Assembly (NCBI GenBank): GCA_036266995.1
Contig: DATAWX010000106.1
Coordinates: 1 to 64,000, forward strand
DNA: 64,000 nucleotides
Origin: GCA-003244245 sp036266995
GTDB taxonomy: Bacteria > Actinomycetota > Actinomycetes > Mycobacteriales > Pseudonocardiaceae
Reading direction: 5' to 3'
Shown here: positions 26,289 through 34,866 of the stretch, piece by piece
Numbering within the stretch: the first letter of the stretch is position 1
Layout: each line of letters starts with the position of its first letter
Made by a program: the position numbers and the translations under genes
Notes under the pieces: generated by a model
What the model was told of the DNA's origin: nothing
Seen by the model: only the letters and a program-made list of their open reading frames with translations
The model's database searches: none

Positions 26289-26818
26289 CAGTTACCCCCT
26301 CCGGCGACGGTGCTGGGCCGGCGTGCGGACACCTCGTTGGGCGCGCTGGCAGCCGGCTTCATCTTCTGCGCCGCGTCGAGTACGGCACGCACGATGTTCT
26401 GATAACCGGTGCAGCGGCAGAGGTTGCCCTCCAGTCCCGCTCGCACGCCGCGCTCGTCGGGGTCGGGATCGTCGCCGAGCAGGTCGATCGCCTGCATGAC
26501 CATGCCTGGGGTGCAGAAGCCGCACTGCAGGGCGTGGTTGTCGTGGAAGGCCTGCTGCATCGGGTGCAGCCGCCCGTCGCGGACCAGGCCTTCGATGGTC
26601 GTGATCTCACTACCGTCGACCTGGACGGCGAAGACCGAGCAGGACTTCACGCTCCGGCCATCGAGGTGCACGGTGCAGGCACCACAGTTGCTGGTGTCGC
26701 AGCCGACTACGGTTCCGACCTTTCCCAGCCTCTCCCGCAGGTAGTGCACCAGGAGAGTTCGTGGTTCGACGTCGTCGACGTAGGAGATGCCGTCAACCAT
26801 GACCGTGATGCGTGTCAC
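26288..26818 (-). CDS. coxS: CO-dehydrogenase-like 2Fe-2S subunit (CoxS)
   Basis: 176 residues from GTG 26818, seven bases after GAGGAG. It has both iron-sulfur centres of this subunit: a plant-type ferredoxin motif (GCDTSNCGACTVHLDG plus a downstream SC) and the C-terminal CGFCTPGMVM and NLCRCTGYQNI cysteines. The last 25 residues (APNEVSARRPSTVAGGGN) are an extension beyond the usual length. It transfers electrons from the molybdenum centre to FAD. It is the first gene of the coxSLMG operon, and a CRP-like box lies upstream. Confidence 0.93.
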   Translation of the reverse strand: MTRITVMVDGISYVDDVEPRTLLVHYLRERLGKVGTVVGCDTSNCGACTVHLDGRSVKSCSVFAVQVDGSEITTIEGLVRDGRLHPMQQAFHDNHALQCGFCTPGMVMQAIDLLGDDPDPDERGVRAGLEGNLCRCTGYQNIVRAVLDAAQKMKPAASAPNEVSARRPSTVAGGGN

Positions 26819-27265
26819 GAGCCAACTCCTCGCCCGGTCGGGGCTGCCGACCGCATGTGGTGGGTGACTCCCGGCGACCGGGATCACCGAGATACCGCCA
26901 CGGTGTTGTGTGACGGATGTCACTCATCCCACCGCGCTGTCCACCCCGCCGCAACGGCAGCCACGTACGAGAAAACCGCAGGTCAGACCTGAGGTAACCG
27001 ATCCGTTGACAAGCCCCGCAACTGCGCACCCCGCTCCGAAAGACTCTCCGCGAATGCGGCCGAACGGCCCAAAACCCGTTAATCAAACGCCACCCGAATG
27101 GGTGACTTGGCCGATGAACGCACTAGGCCCTCCGGACTCAACCACGGGGAGTTCTGCGGGCGAGGCCGGAGAACTCTGCTGTCGATGTCGGGTCTCAGTG
27201 CACCCGGGATGCGGACGTGTGCCAGCGCCGCCAAGCATCCAGCGAATGGTGCAAGCGAACCGACG
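26819..27265. other. cox upstream region
   Basis: 447 bases between coxS and the end of the HNH gene, with no credible gene. Besides the CRP-like box it has an inverted repeat of seven bases (GAGTTCT at about 27150 and AGAACTC at about 27171), which may close the HNH gene's transcript. Confidence 0.4.
26909..26924. promoter_or_regulatory. CRP-like operator upstream of coxS
   Basis: TGTGA-CGGATG-TCACT matches the TGTGA-N6-TCACA consensus of CRP-family regulators at nine of ten positions. A possible -10 box, TATCTC on the minus strand (26889-26894), would place the site near -35. This suggests cAMP- or redox-linked control of the cox operon. Confidence 0.6.
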
Positions 27266-28543
27266 TCAGCAGCGGAGCGGGTTGTGTAGTGGGGTGCGGG
27301 CTGGGTCGATGATCGCGGGTGGGATGAATTCGACGCGGCCGGGGTGGATGAGGATTTCCCAGCCGGCGTGATGCACGTGCCGATGATGCGCTTCACAGAG
27401 CAGTACGCAATTTTCGACACTGGTTTCACCATTATCGATCCAGTGCCGGCAATGATGCGCCTCGCACATTCCCGGGGGCCGATCACAGCCTGGAAAAACA
27501 CACCCGCGGTCCCGCGCGACCAGCGCTCGGCGAATCGACAGGGGAACGGTCCGCATGGCCCGGCCGACGTCGAGGGGTTCGGATTTCCCACCCAGCACCA
27601 CCGGGATTATTTTCGCGTCACACGCCCATCGTCTCGCTTCGGCTGCGCTGATCTGGGTCCCGTAGTCCAGAGTCGCGACCCCGAGGCCGGTGCGCAGGGC
27701 GTCCCAGTCGATGGTCACAGTCAGGTGCGGGGGTTCCCCAGCGGTGCTGGGGCAGTCCTGCGCGGCGCGAGCCAGCCCGCAGACCTCCAACAGGGCGTCC
27801 GCGTTGCGCTGCCGGGTCGTGCGCTCATCGCGGATGCCCGCGGTGGCGGGTCGGGGTGCGGCAAGTTGTTCGATCAACGACCGGAACGCGGCACGGTGTT
27901 CGGGTTCGAGGTATCCCTCCAGCCCGAGCCGCCCATCTCTGCGATCCCACAACCGCAACTCCCCCGCCGCCGGGTCAGGTTGCGTCTGGTCGTGGGGCTC
28001 TGGACCGTCCGGGTCGAGACACGCAAGAATGCGCTGGCCGATCTTGTGCAGCGAGGTCGGGTGGAAGGATCGGGCGTGGCGGGCCAGGTCGGCTTCGGCA
28101 GCGTCGCGCTCCACGGCGCTGACCGAGGCGGGGATCGAGGTCATCGTCTCGGTGATCACCCGGACGTGCCCGGGGCCGATCTCCCCGGCGGCCAGCGCCG
28201 CAGCGGTGTTCGGCAGCACCGGGGCCAGCACTTCACCACCCAACGTCCGACGCGCAGAGAGCTGGGTGGCGTGCGCAACGCGGGCGCCGGCCTCGGTCGC
28301 GGAGAGGTTCAACATCCCAGCGAGGAGTTGTTTGGTGTTGCGGAATCCGGCGGTAGTCGCGATGCTGCGGGATTCCAGTTCAGCGACTATATCCAGCATC
28401 ACCGAATACACCATCCGCGACACCGACTCAATGTCCCGGACCTGATCCGGCAACCCCGCGTCATCGCAGCGGACAATGGACTGACGCCACTGGTCGAGAC
28501 AAGCAACCATCGCCTGCCTCGGGTCCAGCTGCGTCTCTATCAC
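27266..28543 (-). CDS. DUF222 / HNH endonuclease (13E12-type) protein
   Basis: 425 residues from GTG 28543. The N-terminal two thirds is DUF222 (DIVAELESRS, GFRNTKQLLAGMLNLSATEAGARV, GEIGPGHVRVI). The C terminus is an HNH nuclease: RDRGCVFPGCDRPPGMCEAHH, then HWIDNGETSVENCVLLCEAHHRHVH, with Cys and His pairs that bind zinc or metal. This is the 13E12-repeat family, multi-copy in actinobacteria and often linked to mobile DNA. The biological role is not established. It stands between the cox control region and a broken methyltransferase, so this part may be a site of past insertions. Confidence 0.9.
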   Translation of the reverse strand: MIETQLDPRQAMVACLDQWRQSIVRCDDAGLPDQVRDIESVSRMVYSVMLDIVAELESRSIATTAGFRNTKQLLAGMLNLSATEAGARVAHATQLSARRTLGGEVLAPVLPNTAAALAAGEIGPGHVRVITETMTSIPASVSAVERDAAEADLARHARSFHPTSLHKIGQRILACLDPDGPEPHDQTQPDPAAGELRLWDRRDGRLGLEGYLEPEHRAAFRSLIEQLAAPRPATAGIRDERTTRQRNADALLEVCGLARAAQDCPSTAGEPPHLTVTIDWDALRTGLGVATLDYGTQISAAEARRWACDAKIIPVVLGGKSEPLDVGRAMRTVPLSIRRALVARDRGCVFPGCDRPPGMCEAHHCRHWIDNGETSVENCVLLCEAHHRHVHHAGWEILIHPGRVEFIPPAIIDPARTPLHNPLRC

Positions 28544-28552
28544 GCCACCATT

Positions 28553-29106
28553 GTCGCACCCACCACTGACAATCTCGGGGGTTCACGAAATCCGCCGACG
28601 GACGAATTTCAACGCCTCGATCAGTCTGGTGGTCGGCCACGCTGGCACGCAAGCTGTCGATCGCGCGGCCTCTGGTGTCGGCGTCAAGGTCACGCACCAC
28701 CGGAGCACATGGCCTCGGCGATGTTGGCGAACGCGACCGCAGGATCGCCGAAGAACATCGCCCCGTGCCGGCTGATGGCGATGTCGAAGGTTTGGTCGGG
28801 AAAGGGATGGACCTGGGCGTCGGCCTGGAGGAACGTCGCGCGCGAGGACAGATCCACTCCGAGTGCCGACCCGCCGGCGGCACATCGCGCGGCATCTCGG
28901 GTCGTCTGCCCGTTACCGCACCCGATGTCGAGCACGTTTGTGGTCGCCTCGATCGCTGCTGCGGCGAGGAACTGGTCGTGGTAGCCGGCGAGCCCTTCTT
29001 CGAAGCGGTCGGCGTGGGCTGCCCAGTAAGCGCCGGCATCGCCATCCCATTCGCTTAGCTGCTCGACATTGGAGGAGCCAACCTCTGCTGGGGCGTTCTC
29101 GGTCAT
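28553..29106 (-). pseudogene. class I SAM methyltransferase broken by internal deletion
   Basis: From ATG 29106 the frame encodes an N-terminal methyltransferase half: YWAAHADRFEEGLAGYHDQF, motif I VLDIGCGNGQTTRDAA, GVDLSSR, and FDIAISRHGAMFF. It stops at 28690-28692 just after NIAEAMCSGG, where homologues read MLxPGGRL and continue for about 120 residues. In the next frame, from 28700, the DNA encodes DLDADTRGRAIDSLRASVAD and HQTDRGVEIRPSADFVN, which resembles the normal C terminus of the same family. The middle, about 80 residues, is missing. So this is a deletion plus frameshift and not a short gene. It follows the short-chain dehydrogenase by 16 bases. Confidence 0.75.
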
Positions 29107-29122
29107 CGGTCTCCCCTGCGGT

Positions 29123-30010
29123 TCACTCGGTTGGGCAGCAGATCGCTGCTCGTAACCTCGGAGGTATCCGCTTCTCCAGACCAAAGGGTTCGAGGTGCTC
29201 GTCCAGGATGCCGTCGAAGGCCGCGGCGATGTCCTCGGTGTCCCAGCCCGTGCACCGCAGGACCGGCTCCTTGATCGCTGGCTGGCGCACGATGTGCAGC
29301 TTGTCCCCCGTGCACCGGATGAGCTGCCCGGTGATCCCGTCGGCGAGATCCGACAGTAGGTAGGTGACCAGTGGCGCCACCCGTTCCGGGGTGTGCTCAC
29401 GGGTACAGCGCAACTGAGCGGCCGGGGAACGCTCCACCAACCGGGTCCAGGCCAGCGGGCAGACACCGTTGACCCGAATCCCCGCCTCCTCCAGATCCAG
29501 CGCCCAGGCGTAGGTAAGCGACGCGACTGCGCCTTTAGAGGCCGAGTAGGCGCCCGCTCGACGCTGACCGAACGACGCCCCCGACGAGATGTTGACGATC
29601 GATCCGCCACCCTGTGCACGCATCACTTTCGCGGCCGCGATGCCGCAATAGAGCACTCCCATGACGTTGACCTCGATGACGTCGCGGGCGGCGCCGCTGT
29701 CTTCCTCCCAGGGTGGTACCTCGTGGGGGCCGAGTGCGGCGTTGTTCACCAGACCGTCCACCCTGCCGAACTCCACCCGGCACCGCTCAATGATCCTGCT
29801 GGCCTGGCCCGGATCACAGACCGAATGGGTGTTGAAGACCGCCTGGCCACCATCGCGGACTATCCGGTCCGCGACCGCCTCAGCCAGTTCGCCGTCGACA
29901 TCGTTGACCACTACGCAAGCACCGGACCGGGCGGCATGCAGCGCATAAGCCTCCCCCAGGCCCTGACCGGCTCCAGTGATCACTACCGCCTTGCCTTCGA
30001 GAATGGCCAT
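29123..30010 (-). CDS. short-chain dehydrogenase/reductase
   Basis: 295 residues. Rossmann fold with VVITGAGQGLGEAYALHAA (nucleotide-binding TGxxxGxG), NNAALG, and the catalytic set Ser in IVNISSGASFG, then YSASK (Tyr-x-x-x-Lys). VVVNDVDG with an Asp after beta-2 suggests NAD rather than NADP. The C-terminal 70 residues, after LIRCTGDKLHIVRQPAIKEP, form an extension like that of the larger actinobacterial SDRs used in lipid or steroid catabolism. Substrate unknown. It may once have formed an operon with the broken methyltransferase. Confidence 0.9.
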   Translation of the reverse strand: MAILEGKAVVITGAGQGLGEAYALHAARSGACVVVNDVDGELAEAVADRIVRDGGQAVFNTHSVCDPGQASRIIERCRVEFGRVDGLVNNAALGPHEVPPWEEDSGAARDVIEVNVMGVLYCGIAAAKVMRAQGGGSIVNISSGASFGQRRAGAYSASKGAVASLTYAWALDLEEAGIRVNGVCPLAWTRLVERSPAAQLRCTREHTPERVAPLVTYLLSDLADGITGQLIRCTGDKLHIVRQPAIKEPVLRCTGWDTEDIAAAFDGILDEHLEPFGLEKRIPPRLRAAICCPTE

Positions 30011-30150
30011 GTCCGCCCGCCTTTCGCGGTAGCCGGTGCCCGATTGCCCGGCCGTGCTACCAGTCTCCGACGGAAGGCATCGCCAGCGGGCCGAGGTTCA
30101 ACGAAGGGTCACACCGCGGCGCCGAGCGGATGGGGTCGTTCGCCCAACGA

Positions 30151-30240
30151 GTACAGCCGGGCTAGTCGCGTGGATACACTCGGGCTAGTCACCGCAGGTA
30201 CAGTCGGACCAGTCGCGGTGGTACAGCCGGCTATTCAACC
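30151..30240. repeat. four imperfect 20-25 base tandem units at the end of map
   Basis: Units start at 30151, 30173, 30198 and 30221 (GTACAGCCGGGCTAGTCGCG, GATACACTCGGGCTAGTCACC, GTACAGTCGGACCAGTCGCGG, GTACAGCCGGCTATTC). The last unit includes the stop codon of map. The array sits between map and the short-chain dehydrogenase gene and could act in transcript 3'-end formation or be simple slippage DNA. Confidence 0.7.
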
Positions 30241-31049
30241 GTGAGTATCAGCGGACCGTCGACGGTCACCGCAATCGAGTGTTCCCAGTGCGCGGCGCGG
30301 CAGCCGTCGACGGTCACCACAGTCCAGCCGTCGCCGAGTTCCGCGGTCTTGTCGCCGCCCGCGGTGAGCATCGGCTCGATCGCCAGGGCCATGCCGGGCA
30401 CCAACCGGGGGCCGCGGCCGGGACGGCCGACGTTGGGCAGAAACGGGTCCATGTGCATGGCCGTACCGATTCCGTGGCCACCATAGTCGGCAACGATCCC
30501 GTAGGACGTCGCGTGCTCGGCGGCTGCGGCCAGCGCCGCGGACTCCACTGCATGGGAGATGTCGGTCAACCTGCCACCGGGTTGCGCCGCCGCGATTCCG
30601 GCTTCCAACGCCGCTCGACAGGCCGCCGACAGCTGACTGTCGGCCTCGGCAACGGTCCCGATGGCTACCGTGACCGCGGCGTCGCCGTGCCAGCCCTCCA
30701 GGATCGCACCGCAGTCCAGGGACAGTAGGTCGCCCTCGGCGAGCATCTGCTGGTGGTTCGGAATGCCGTGCACCACCTGCTCGTTCACCGAGCTGCAGAT
30801 CGACCCGGGGAACCCGTGGTAACCCTTGAACGACGGCACCGCCCCAGCGTCGCGGATCGACTGCTCCGCCAACTCGTCCAGCTCACCGGTGCTCACCCCG
30901 GCGCGGGCATGGCACTCAAGCAGTCGCAGTGTTCGCGCTACCACTGCACCGGCGGCACGCATCGCTTCGATTTCGCCGGGCGACTTCAGCTCGATGCTGG
31001 CCTTGCCCCGCAACCGTCGTACCACAGCACGCACCCCGCCCCCGGTCAT
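30231..31049 (-). CDS. map: methionine aminopeptidase, type I
   Basis: 272 residues. Removes the initiator methionine from nascent proteins. Metal ligands are visible: Asp in LLSLDCGAILEGWHGDAAVTV (two Asp), His in DYGGHGIGTAMHMDPFLP, and Glu in EPMLTAGG and WEHSIAVTV. The first 17 residues are extra and Arg-rich (TGGGVRAVVRRLRGKASIELKS), so the start at ATG 31049 could be a little long. It is 10 bases after adk, in the secY-adk-map unit common in actinobacteria. Confidence 0.94.
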   Translation of the reverse strand: MTGGGVRAVVRRLRGKASIELKSPGEIEAMRAAGAVVARTLRLLECHARAGVSTGELDELAEQSIRDAGAVPSFKGYHGFPGSICSSVNEQVVHGIPNHQQMLAEGDLLSLDCGAILEGWHGDAAVTVAIGTVAEADSQLSAACRAALEAGIAAAQPGGRLTDISHAVESAALAAAAEHATSYGIVADYGGHGIGTAMHMDPFLPNVGRPGRGPRLVPGMALAIEPMLTAGGDKTAELGDGWTVVTVDGCRAAHWEHSIAVTVDGPLILTVE

Positions 31050-31059
31050 CGCACTCTCG

Positions 31060-31611
31060 TCACGCCCGCGTTCGCAACGCGTGCAGTGCCCTGGCCGTTA
31101 CCGCCGGCACCGAACCGATCGCTGGCACGGTGACCAACCGATCGGCGTAGAAGTCGAGCAGCGGCGCAGTCTCCTCGCGATAGAGCTGCTGGCGGTGCCG
31201 GATCACGTCCTCGGTGTCATCGCCGCGCCCGCGGGCCAGCAGGCGCGCCACCACCTGTTCCTCAGGTACGTCGAACGCCAGCACCGTGTCGATCTCGCAG
31301 TCACGCTCGCGCAGCAGATCCTCCAGCACTTCGGCCTGGCTCACCGTTCGGGGGAAGCCGTCGAGCAGAAATCCCGCGCGGCACACGTCATCGGTAAGCC
31401 GTTGCGCGACCATCGCGTTGGTGACCTCGTCGGGTACCAACGCACCGGCCTCCAGGTACTGCTCGACCTTCCGACCCAGCTCGGATCGGCGATCGACGTG
31501 CGCCCGGAACAGCTCTCCGGTGGAGATGTGCGCCACGCCGAGCTCCTCGCTCAGCACGGCGGCCTGAGTGCCTTTGCCCGCGCCCGGAGGACCAACGATG
31601 AGGATTCGCAC
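31060..31611 (-). CDS. adk: adenylate kinase (short type)
   Basis: 183 residues. Converts ATP and AMP to two ADP. P loop GPPGAGKGTQ (7-16), AMP-binding FRAHVDRRSELG, and FLLDGFPRTVSQAE. The LID is the short form: RLLARGRGDDTEDVIRHRQQ without a zinc-finger insertion, as in mycobacteria. The GTG start shares one base with the secY stop (TAGTG), so translation is coupled. Confidence 0.97.
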   Translation of the reverse strand: MRILIVGPPGAGKGTQAAVLSEELGVAHISTGELFRAHVDRRSELGRKVEQYLEAGALVPDEVTNAMVAQRLTDDVCRAGFLLDGFPRTVSQAEVLEDLLRERDCEIDTVLAFDVPEEQVVARLLARGRGDDTEDVIRHRQQLYREETAPLLDFYADRLVTVPAIGSVPAVTARALHALRTRA

Positions 31612-32930
31612 TAGCGCAGGAACCCTTCATAGTTGCGCTGCATCAGCTGGCTTTCGATCTGCTTCACGGTATCCAGCCCCACCCCCACCATGATCAGCAC
31701 TGCGGTACCACCGAAGGGAAAGTTCTGGTTCTGCCCGTTACCGGTCAGGCCGAGGAACAAGTTGGGCAGCACAGCCACCAGGCCCAGGTACAGCGAGCCG
31801 GGCAACGTAATACGGCTGAGGACATAGTTCAGGTACTCAGATGTCGGACGGCCCGGCCGGATCCCGGGGATGAAACCGCCGAACTTCTTCATCTCCTCAG
31901 CACGCTCTTCGGGGTTGAAGGTGATCGCCACGTAGAAGTAGGTGAAGAAAATGATCATCAAGAAGTACAGCCCGATATGGATCGAGCTGGACTGATCGAC
32001 CAGATAGCGGTTGATGAACGTCTGCCACCAACCCGGTCGACCGGTGGGCGAGCTGGTCAGCTGCGCGATGAGGGACGGCAGGTAGAGCAGCGACGACGCG
32101 AAGATGACCGGAATGACGCCGGCCTGGTTCACCTTCAGCGGCAGGTAGGTGGAGGTCCCGCCGTACATCCGGCGACCGATCATCCGTTTGGCGTATTGAA
32201 CCGGAATCCGTCGTTGGCCCTGCTCGACGAACACGACACTGGCGATGATCGCCAAACCGAACAGGCACACCAGCAGGAATACCAGCAGGCCCTGCGAGTC
32301 CAGAATGTTCTTGCCCTCAGCTGGGATGCGCGCCGCGATCGAGGTGAAGATCAGCAGCGACATCCCGTTGCCGATACCCCGTTCGGTGATCAGCTCGCCC
32401 AACCACATGATCACCCCGGTACCCGCGGTCATCACCACGACGATGACCACAAGGTTGAATACCGACTGATCTGGAATAGGCGGCAGCGGGCAGCCGGAGA
32501 ACAGCTGACCGCGCACCGCCAGCGCCACGATGCCGGTGGACTGCAGGATAGCCAGCGCGATCGTCAGGTAGCGGGTGTACTGCGTGAGCTTGTTCTGCCC
32601 GGACTGACCCTCCTTCTTCAGCACTTCGAAGCGAGGGATCACCACCGTCAGCAGCTGGATGATGATGCTCGCGGTGATATAGGGCATGATCCCCAACGCG
32701 AACACCGACAGCCGTAACAATGCCCCGCCGCTGAAAAGATTGATCAGCGAGTAGACGTTCTGATTGTCGCCGTGCTGGACCCGGTCCAGACACTGATTGA
32801 TATTGACGTAGGAGACCCCGGGCGACGGCAGCGTCGCGCCGGCTCGGTAGATCACCACCATGCTGAGCGCGAACAGGATCTTGCGACGCAGATCCGGTGT
32901 CGCAAGGGCCGAGCGGAAGGCGCCGAGCAC
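31611..32930 (-). CDS. secY: preprotein translocase subunit SecY
   Basis: 439 residues, about ten membrane helices. It is the channel of the Sec translocon. The start LGAFRSALATPDLRRKILFALSMV and the segments GIMPYITASIIIQLL, IPVQYAKRMIGRRMYGG and GGFIPGIRPGRPT are characteristic. I chose GTG 32930, five bases after AGGAGG; a 36-residue upstream extension is Arg-rich and unlike SecY. It is 188 bases from rplO, and a hairpin in that gap suggests a separate transcription unit with adk and map. Confidence 0.97.
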   Translation of the reverse strand: MLGAFRSALATPDLRRKILFALSMVVIYRAGATLPSPGVSYVNINQCLDRVQHGDNQNVYSLINLFSGGALLRLSVFALGIMPYITASIIIQLLTVVIPRFEVLKKEGQSGQNKLTQYTRYLTIALAILQSTGIVALAVRGQLFSGCPLPPIPDQSVFNLVVIVVVMTAGTGVIMWLGELITERGIGNGMSLLIFTSIAARIPAEGKNILDSQGLLVFLLVCLFGLAIIASVVFVEQGQRRIPVQYAKRMIGRRMYGGTSTYLPLKVNQAGVIPVIFASSLLYLPSLIAQLTSSPTGRPGWWQTFINRYLVDQSSSIHIGLYFLMIIFFTYFYVAITFNPEERAEEMKKFGGFIPGIRPGRPTSEYLNYVLSRITLPGSLYLGLVAVLPNLFLGLTGNGQNQNFPFGGTAVLIMVGVGLDTVKQIESQLMQRNYEGFLR

Positions 32931-33095
32931 TCCTACCTCCTGGGCACGGCCGTAGTGTGGCCGTCGATCATGGACCGGCGGTCGCATGGCCAGGGGCGGC
33001 GACCGAGCGGTGCGGGCGAGCCTGACAGCGGATGCCAACTGGTTCGCCCACGCGTCGAGGCCGACTCTAACAGCAGGACCCGGCTGTCATAACGA

Positions 33096-33115
33096 GAGCC
33101 TGCGAGGGCAGGCTC
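33096..33115 (-). terminator. hairpin after rplO
   Basis: Perfect 8-bp stem GAGCCTGC-GAGG-GCAGGCTC directly after the rplO stop (33119). On the minus strand it is followed by TCTCGTTATG. It probably ends, or attenuates, the spc operon before secY. Confidence 0.65.
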
Positions 33116-33118
33116 CGC

Positions 33119-33562
33119 CTACAGCTCGGTACTGCTACCGCCCGCCGCGGCGATCTTGTCCCGCGCGGAGCCGGAGAAACGTTGGGCACTGACCTGTAGC
33201 GTCACTCCGGCGAGGTCACCGTCGCCGAGCACCTTCACCGGCAATCCCTTGCGCACCGCACCAACGGCGACGAGCGCCTCGGGCCCCACGGTGCCGCCGG
33301 CAGGGAACAGCCGGGCCAGGTCGCCGACGTTGACCACCTGGTACTCGGTGCGGAACCGGTTGCGGAAACCCTTGAGTTTGGGCAGCCGCATGTGGATCGG
33401 CATCTGGCCGCCCTCGAAAGTGGCCGGCACGTTCTTGCGAGCCTTGGTTCCTTTGGTACCGCGACCCGCAGTCTTACCTTTTGAACCCTCGCCACGGCCG
33501 ACTCGCATCTTGGCGGTCTTCGCGCCAGGGGCCGGGCGCAGGTGATGAATCTTGATGCTCAC
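33119..33562 (-). CDS. rplO: ribosomal protein L15
   Basis: 147 residues. Assembly protein of the large subunit. The start IKIHHLRPAPGAKTAKMRVG and RGEGSKGKTAGRGTKGTKAR form the Gly/Lys-rich L15 N terminus, and the C-terminal domain includes VKVLGDGDLAG. GTG 33562 overlaps the rpmD stop. It is the last ribosomal gene before a hairpin and secY. Confidence 0.97.
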   Translation of the reverse strand: MSIKIHHLRPAPGAKTAKMRVGRGEGSKGKTAGRGTKGTKARKNVPATFEGGQMPIHMRLPKLKGFRNRFRTEYQVVNVGDLARLFPAGGTVGPEALVAVGAVRKGLPVKVLGDGDLAGVTLQVSAQRFSGSARDKIAAAGGSSTEL

Positions 33563-33759
33563 TTCGCAGTCACCTCGTTCCGGACTTCCTCCACCGCGAC
33601 CAGGTGACGGACGGTGGCAATCATGCCGCGGACCTGCGGGTTGTCTTCCTTGACCACGGACTGCCGGATCTTGCGAAGGCCCAGCGAGCGCAGCGTCTCA
33701 CGCTGATTGCGCAAGCTACCGATGGTGCCGCGAACCTGGGTGATCTTCAGATCAGCCAC
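33559..33759 (-). CDS. rpmD: ribosomal protein L30
   Basis: 66 residues from GTG 33759, ADLKITQVRGTIG, with LRSLGLRKIRQSVV and a C-terminal tail (VAVEEVRNEVTAK). The eight-base overlap with rpsE is what decides this start; upstream codons are shadow of rpsE. Actinobacterial L30 is normally about 60 residues, so the length fits. Confidence 0.96.
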   Translation of the reverse strand: MADLKITQVRGTIGSLRNQRETLRSLGLRKIRQSVVKEDNPQVRGMIATVRHLVAVEEVRNEVTAK

Positions 33760-34378
33760 GTGATGCCCCCATCCCGGCCGCCCGCGCCCGCAACATGCCA
33801 GCCGGCGCGACATCCTCTAGCGGCAGACCGCGGCGTGCGGCCACCTCCTCGGGGCGCTGCAAGCCCTTCAACGCAGCCACCGTGGCGTGCACCACGTTGA
33901 TCGCATTATCGCTACCCAACGACTTCGAAAGCACGTCGTGCACGCCGGCGCATTCCAACACCGCGCGAACTGGACCACCCGCGATGACCCCGGTACCCGG
34001 AGACGCGGGGCGCAGCAGCACAACGCCGGCCGCAGCCTCGCCGGTGATCGGGTGCGGGATGGTGCTGGCAATCCGGGGGACCCGGAAGAAGTTCTTCTTC
34101 GCTTCCTCCACACCCTTCTGGATCGCCGCCGGCACCTCCTTGGCCTTCCCGTAACCGACACCGACCATGCCGTCGCCATCGCCCACCACGACCAACGCGG
34201 TGAAACTGAACCGTCGGCCGCCCTTGACCACCTTGGCCACCCGGTTGATCGCGACCACCCGCTCAAGATGCGGGCTCTTCTCCGGCTGGGCAGCACCGCC
34301 GCGGCCACCGTCGCGGCGGTCTCGACGATCGCTACGCTCGCCTCCGGGTCCGCCTTCCCGCCGCATACGTCCAGGCAT
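33752..34378 (-). CDS. rpsE: ribosomal protein S5
   Basis: 208 residues. Decoding-accuracy protein of the small subunit: HLERVVAINRVAKVVKGGRRF, VVVGDGDGMVGVGYGKAKEV, and PGTGVIAGGPVRAVLECAGV. The N-terminal 33 residues are a disordered Arg/Gly-rich extension (GGERSDRRDRRDGGRGG), as in other actinobacteria. It is separated from rplR by 71 bases. Confidence 0.97.
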   Translation of the reverse strand: MPGRMRREGGPGGERSDRRDRRDGGRGGAAQPEKSPHLERVVAINRVAKVVKGGRRFSFTALVVVGDGDGMVGVGYGKAKEVPAAIQKGVEEAKKNFFRVPRIASTIPHPITGEAAAGVVLLRPASPGTGVIAGGPVRAVLECAGVHDVLSKSLGSDNAINVVHATVAALKGLQRPEEVAARRGLPLEDVAPAGMLRARAAGMGASRG

Positions 34379-34449
34379 CAGGCGTTCCTTTCGTTGCTTG
34401 CGTGCCGCTGTCGTTGCTGTCTTGGGTGCTGTTTGGTGTCAAACATCGG

Positions 34450-34866
34450 TCAGAATTCCAGGCCGGCTTTGCGGGCGGCGTCGGCCAGCACCGCGATCCG
34501 ACCGTGGTAGTCGTAGCCGCCGCGATCGAAGACCACCCGGTCCACGCCCACTGCCTTCGCCCGGGCGGCGATCAGCTCGCCGACCCTGACCGCTCTGGCC
34601 TTCTTGTCCCCGTCGATGGCGCGGACGTCCGGCTCGATACTGGACGCTGCCGCCAAGGTGTGCCCGGCAAGGTCGTCCACGAGCTGCACGCCGATGTGTC
34701 GAGACGAACGGTTGACCACCAGGCGCGGGCGCTCCGGCGAACCACTGACCCTCTTGCGCAGCCGGAAGTGCCGCCGCGACCTGGCCAGCCGACGGCGGGT
34801 CGAGACGTCCTTGCCGACCAGCGGTCGCTTCGTAGTGCTGACAGTTGCTGCCTCAGCCATGATCAC
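34450..34866 (-). CDS. rplR: ribosomal protein L18
   Basis: 138 residues; binds 5S rRNA. TRRRLARSRRHFRLRKRVSGSPERPRLVVNRSSRHIGVQLV is the recognisable L18 N-terminal half, and VVFDRGGYDYHGRIAVLADAAR the C terminus. The ATG start overlaps the rplF stop by four bases. Confidence 0.97.
   Translation of the reverse strand: MIMAEAATVSTTKRPLVGKDVSTRRRLARSRRHFRLRKRVSGSPERPRLVVNRSSRHIGVQLVDDLAGHTLAAASSIEPDVRAIDGDKKARAVRVGELIAARAKAVGVDRVVFDRGGYDYHGRIAVLADAARKAGLEF

Noticed and set aside
27344..28984. 546-codon plus-strand frame opposite the HNH gene
   Set aside because: The minus strand has a complete DUF222-HNH protein; the antisense product is low-complexity and unrecognisable.
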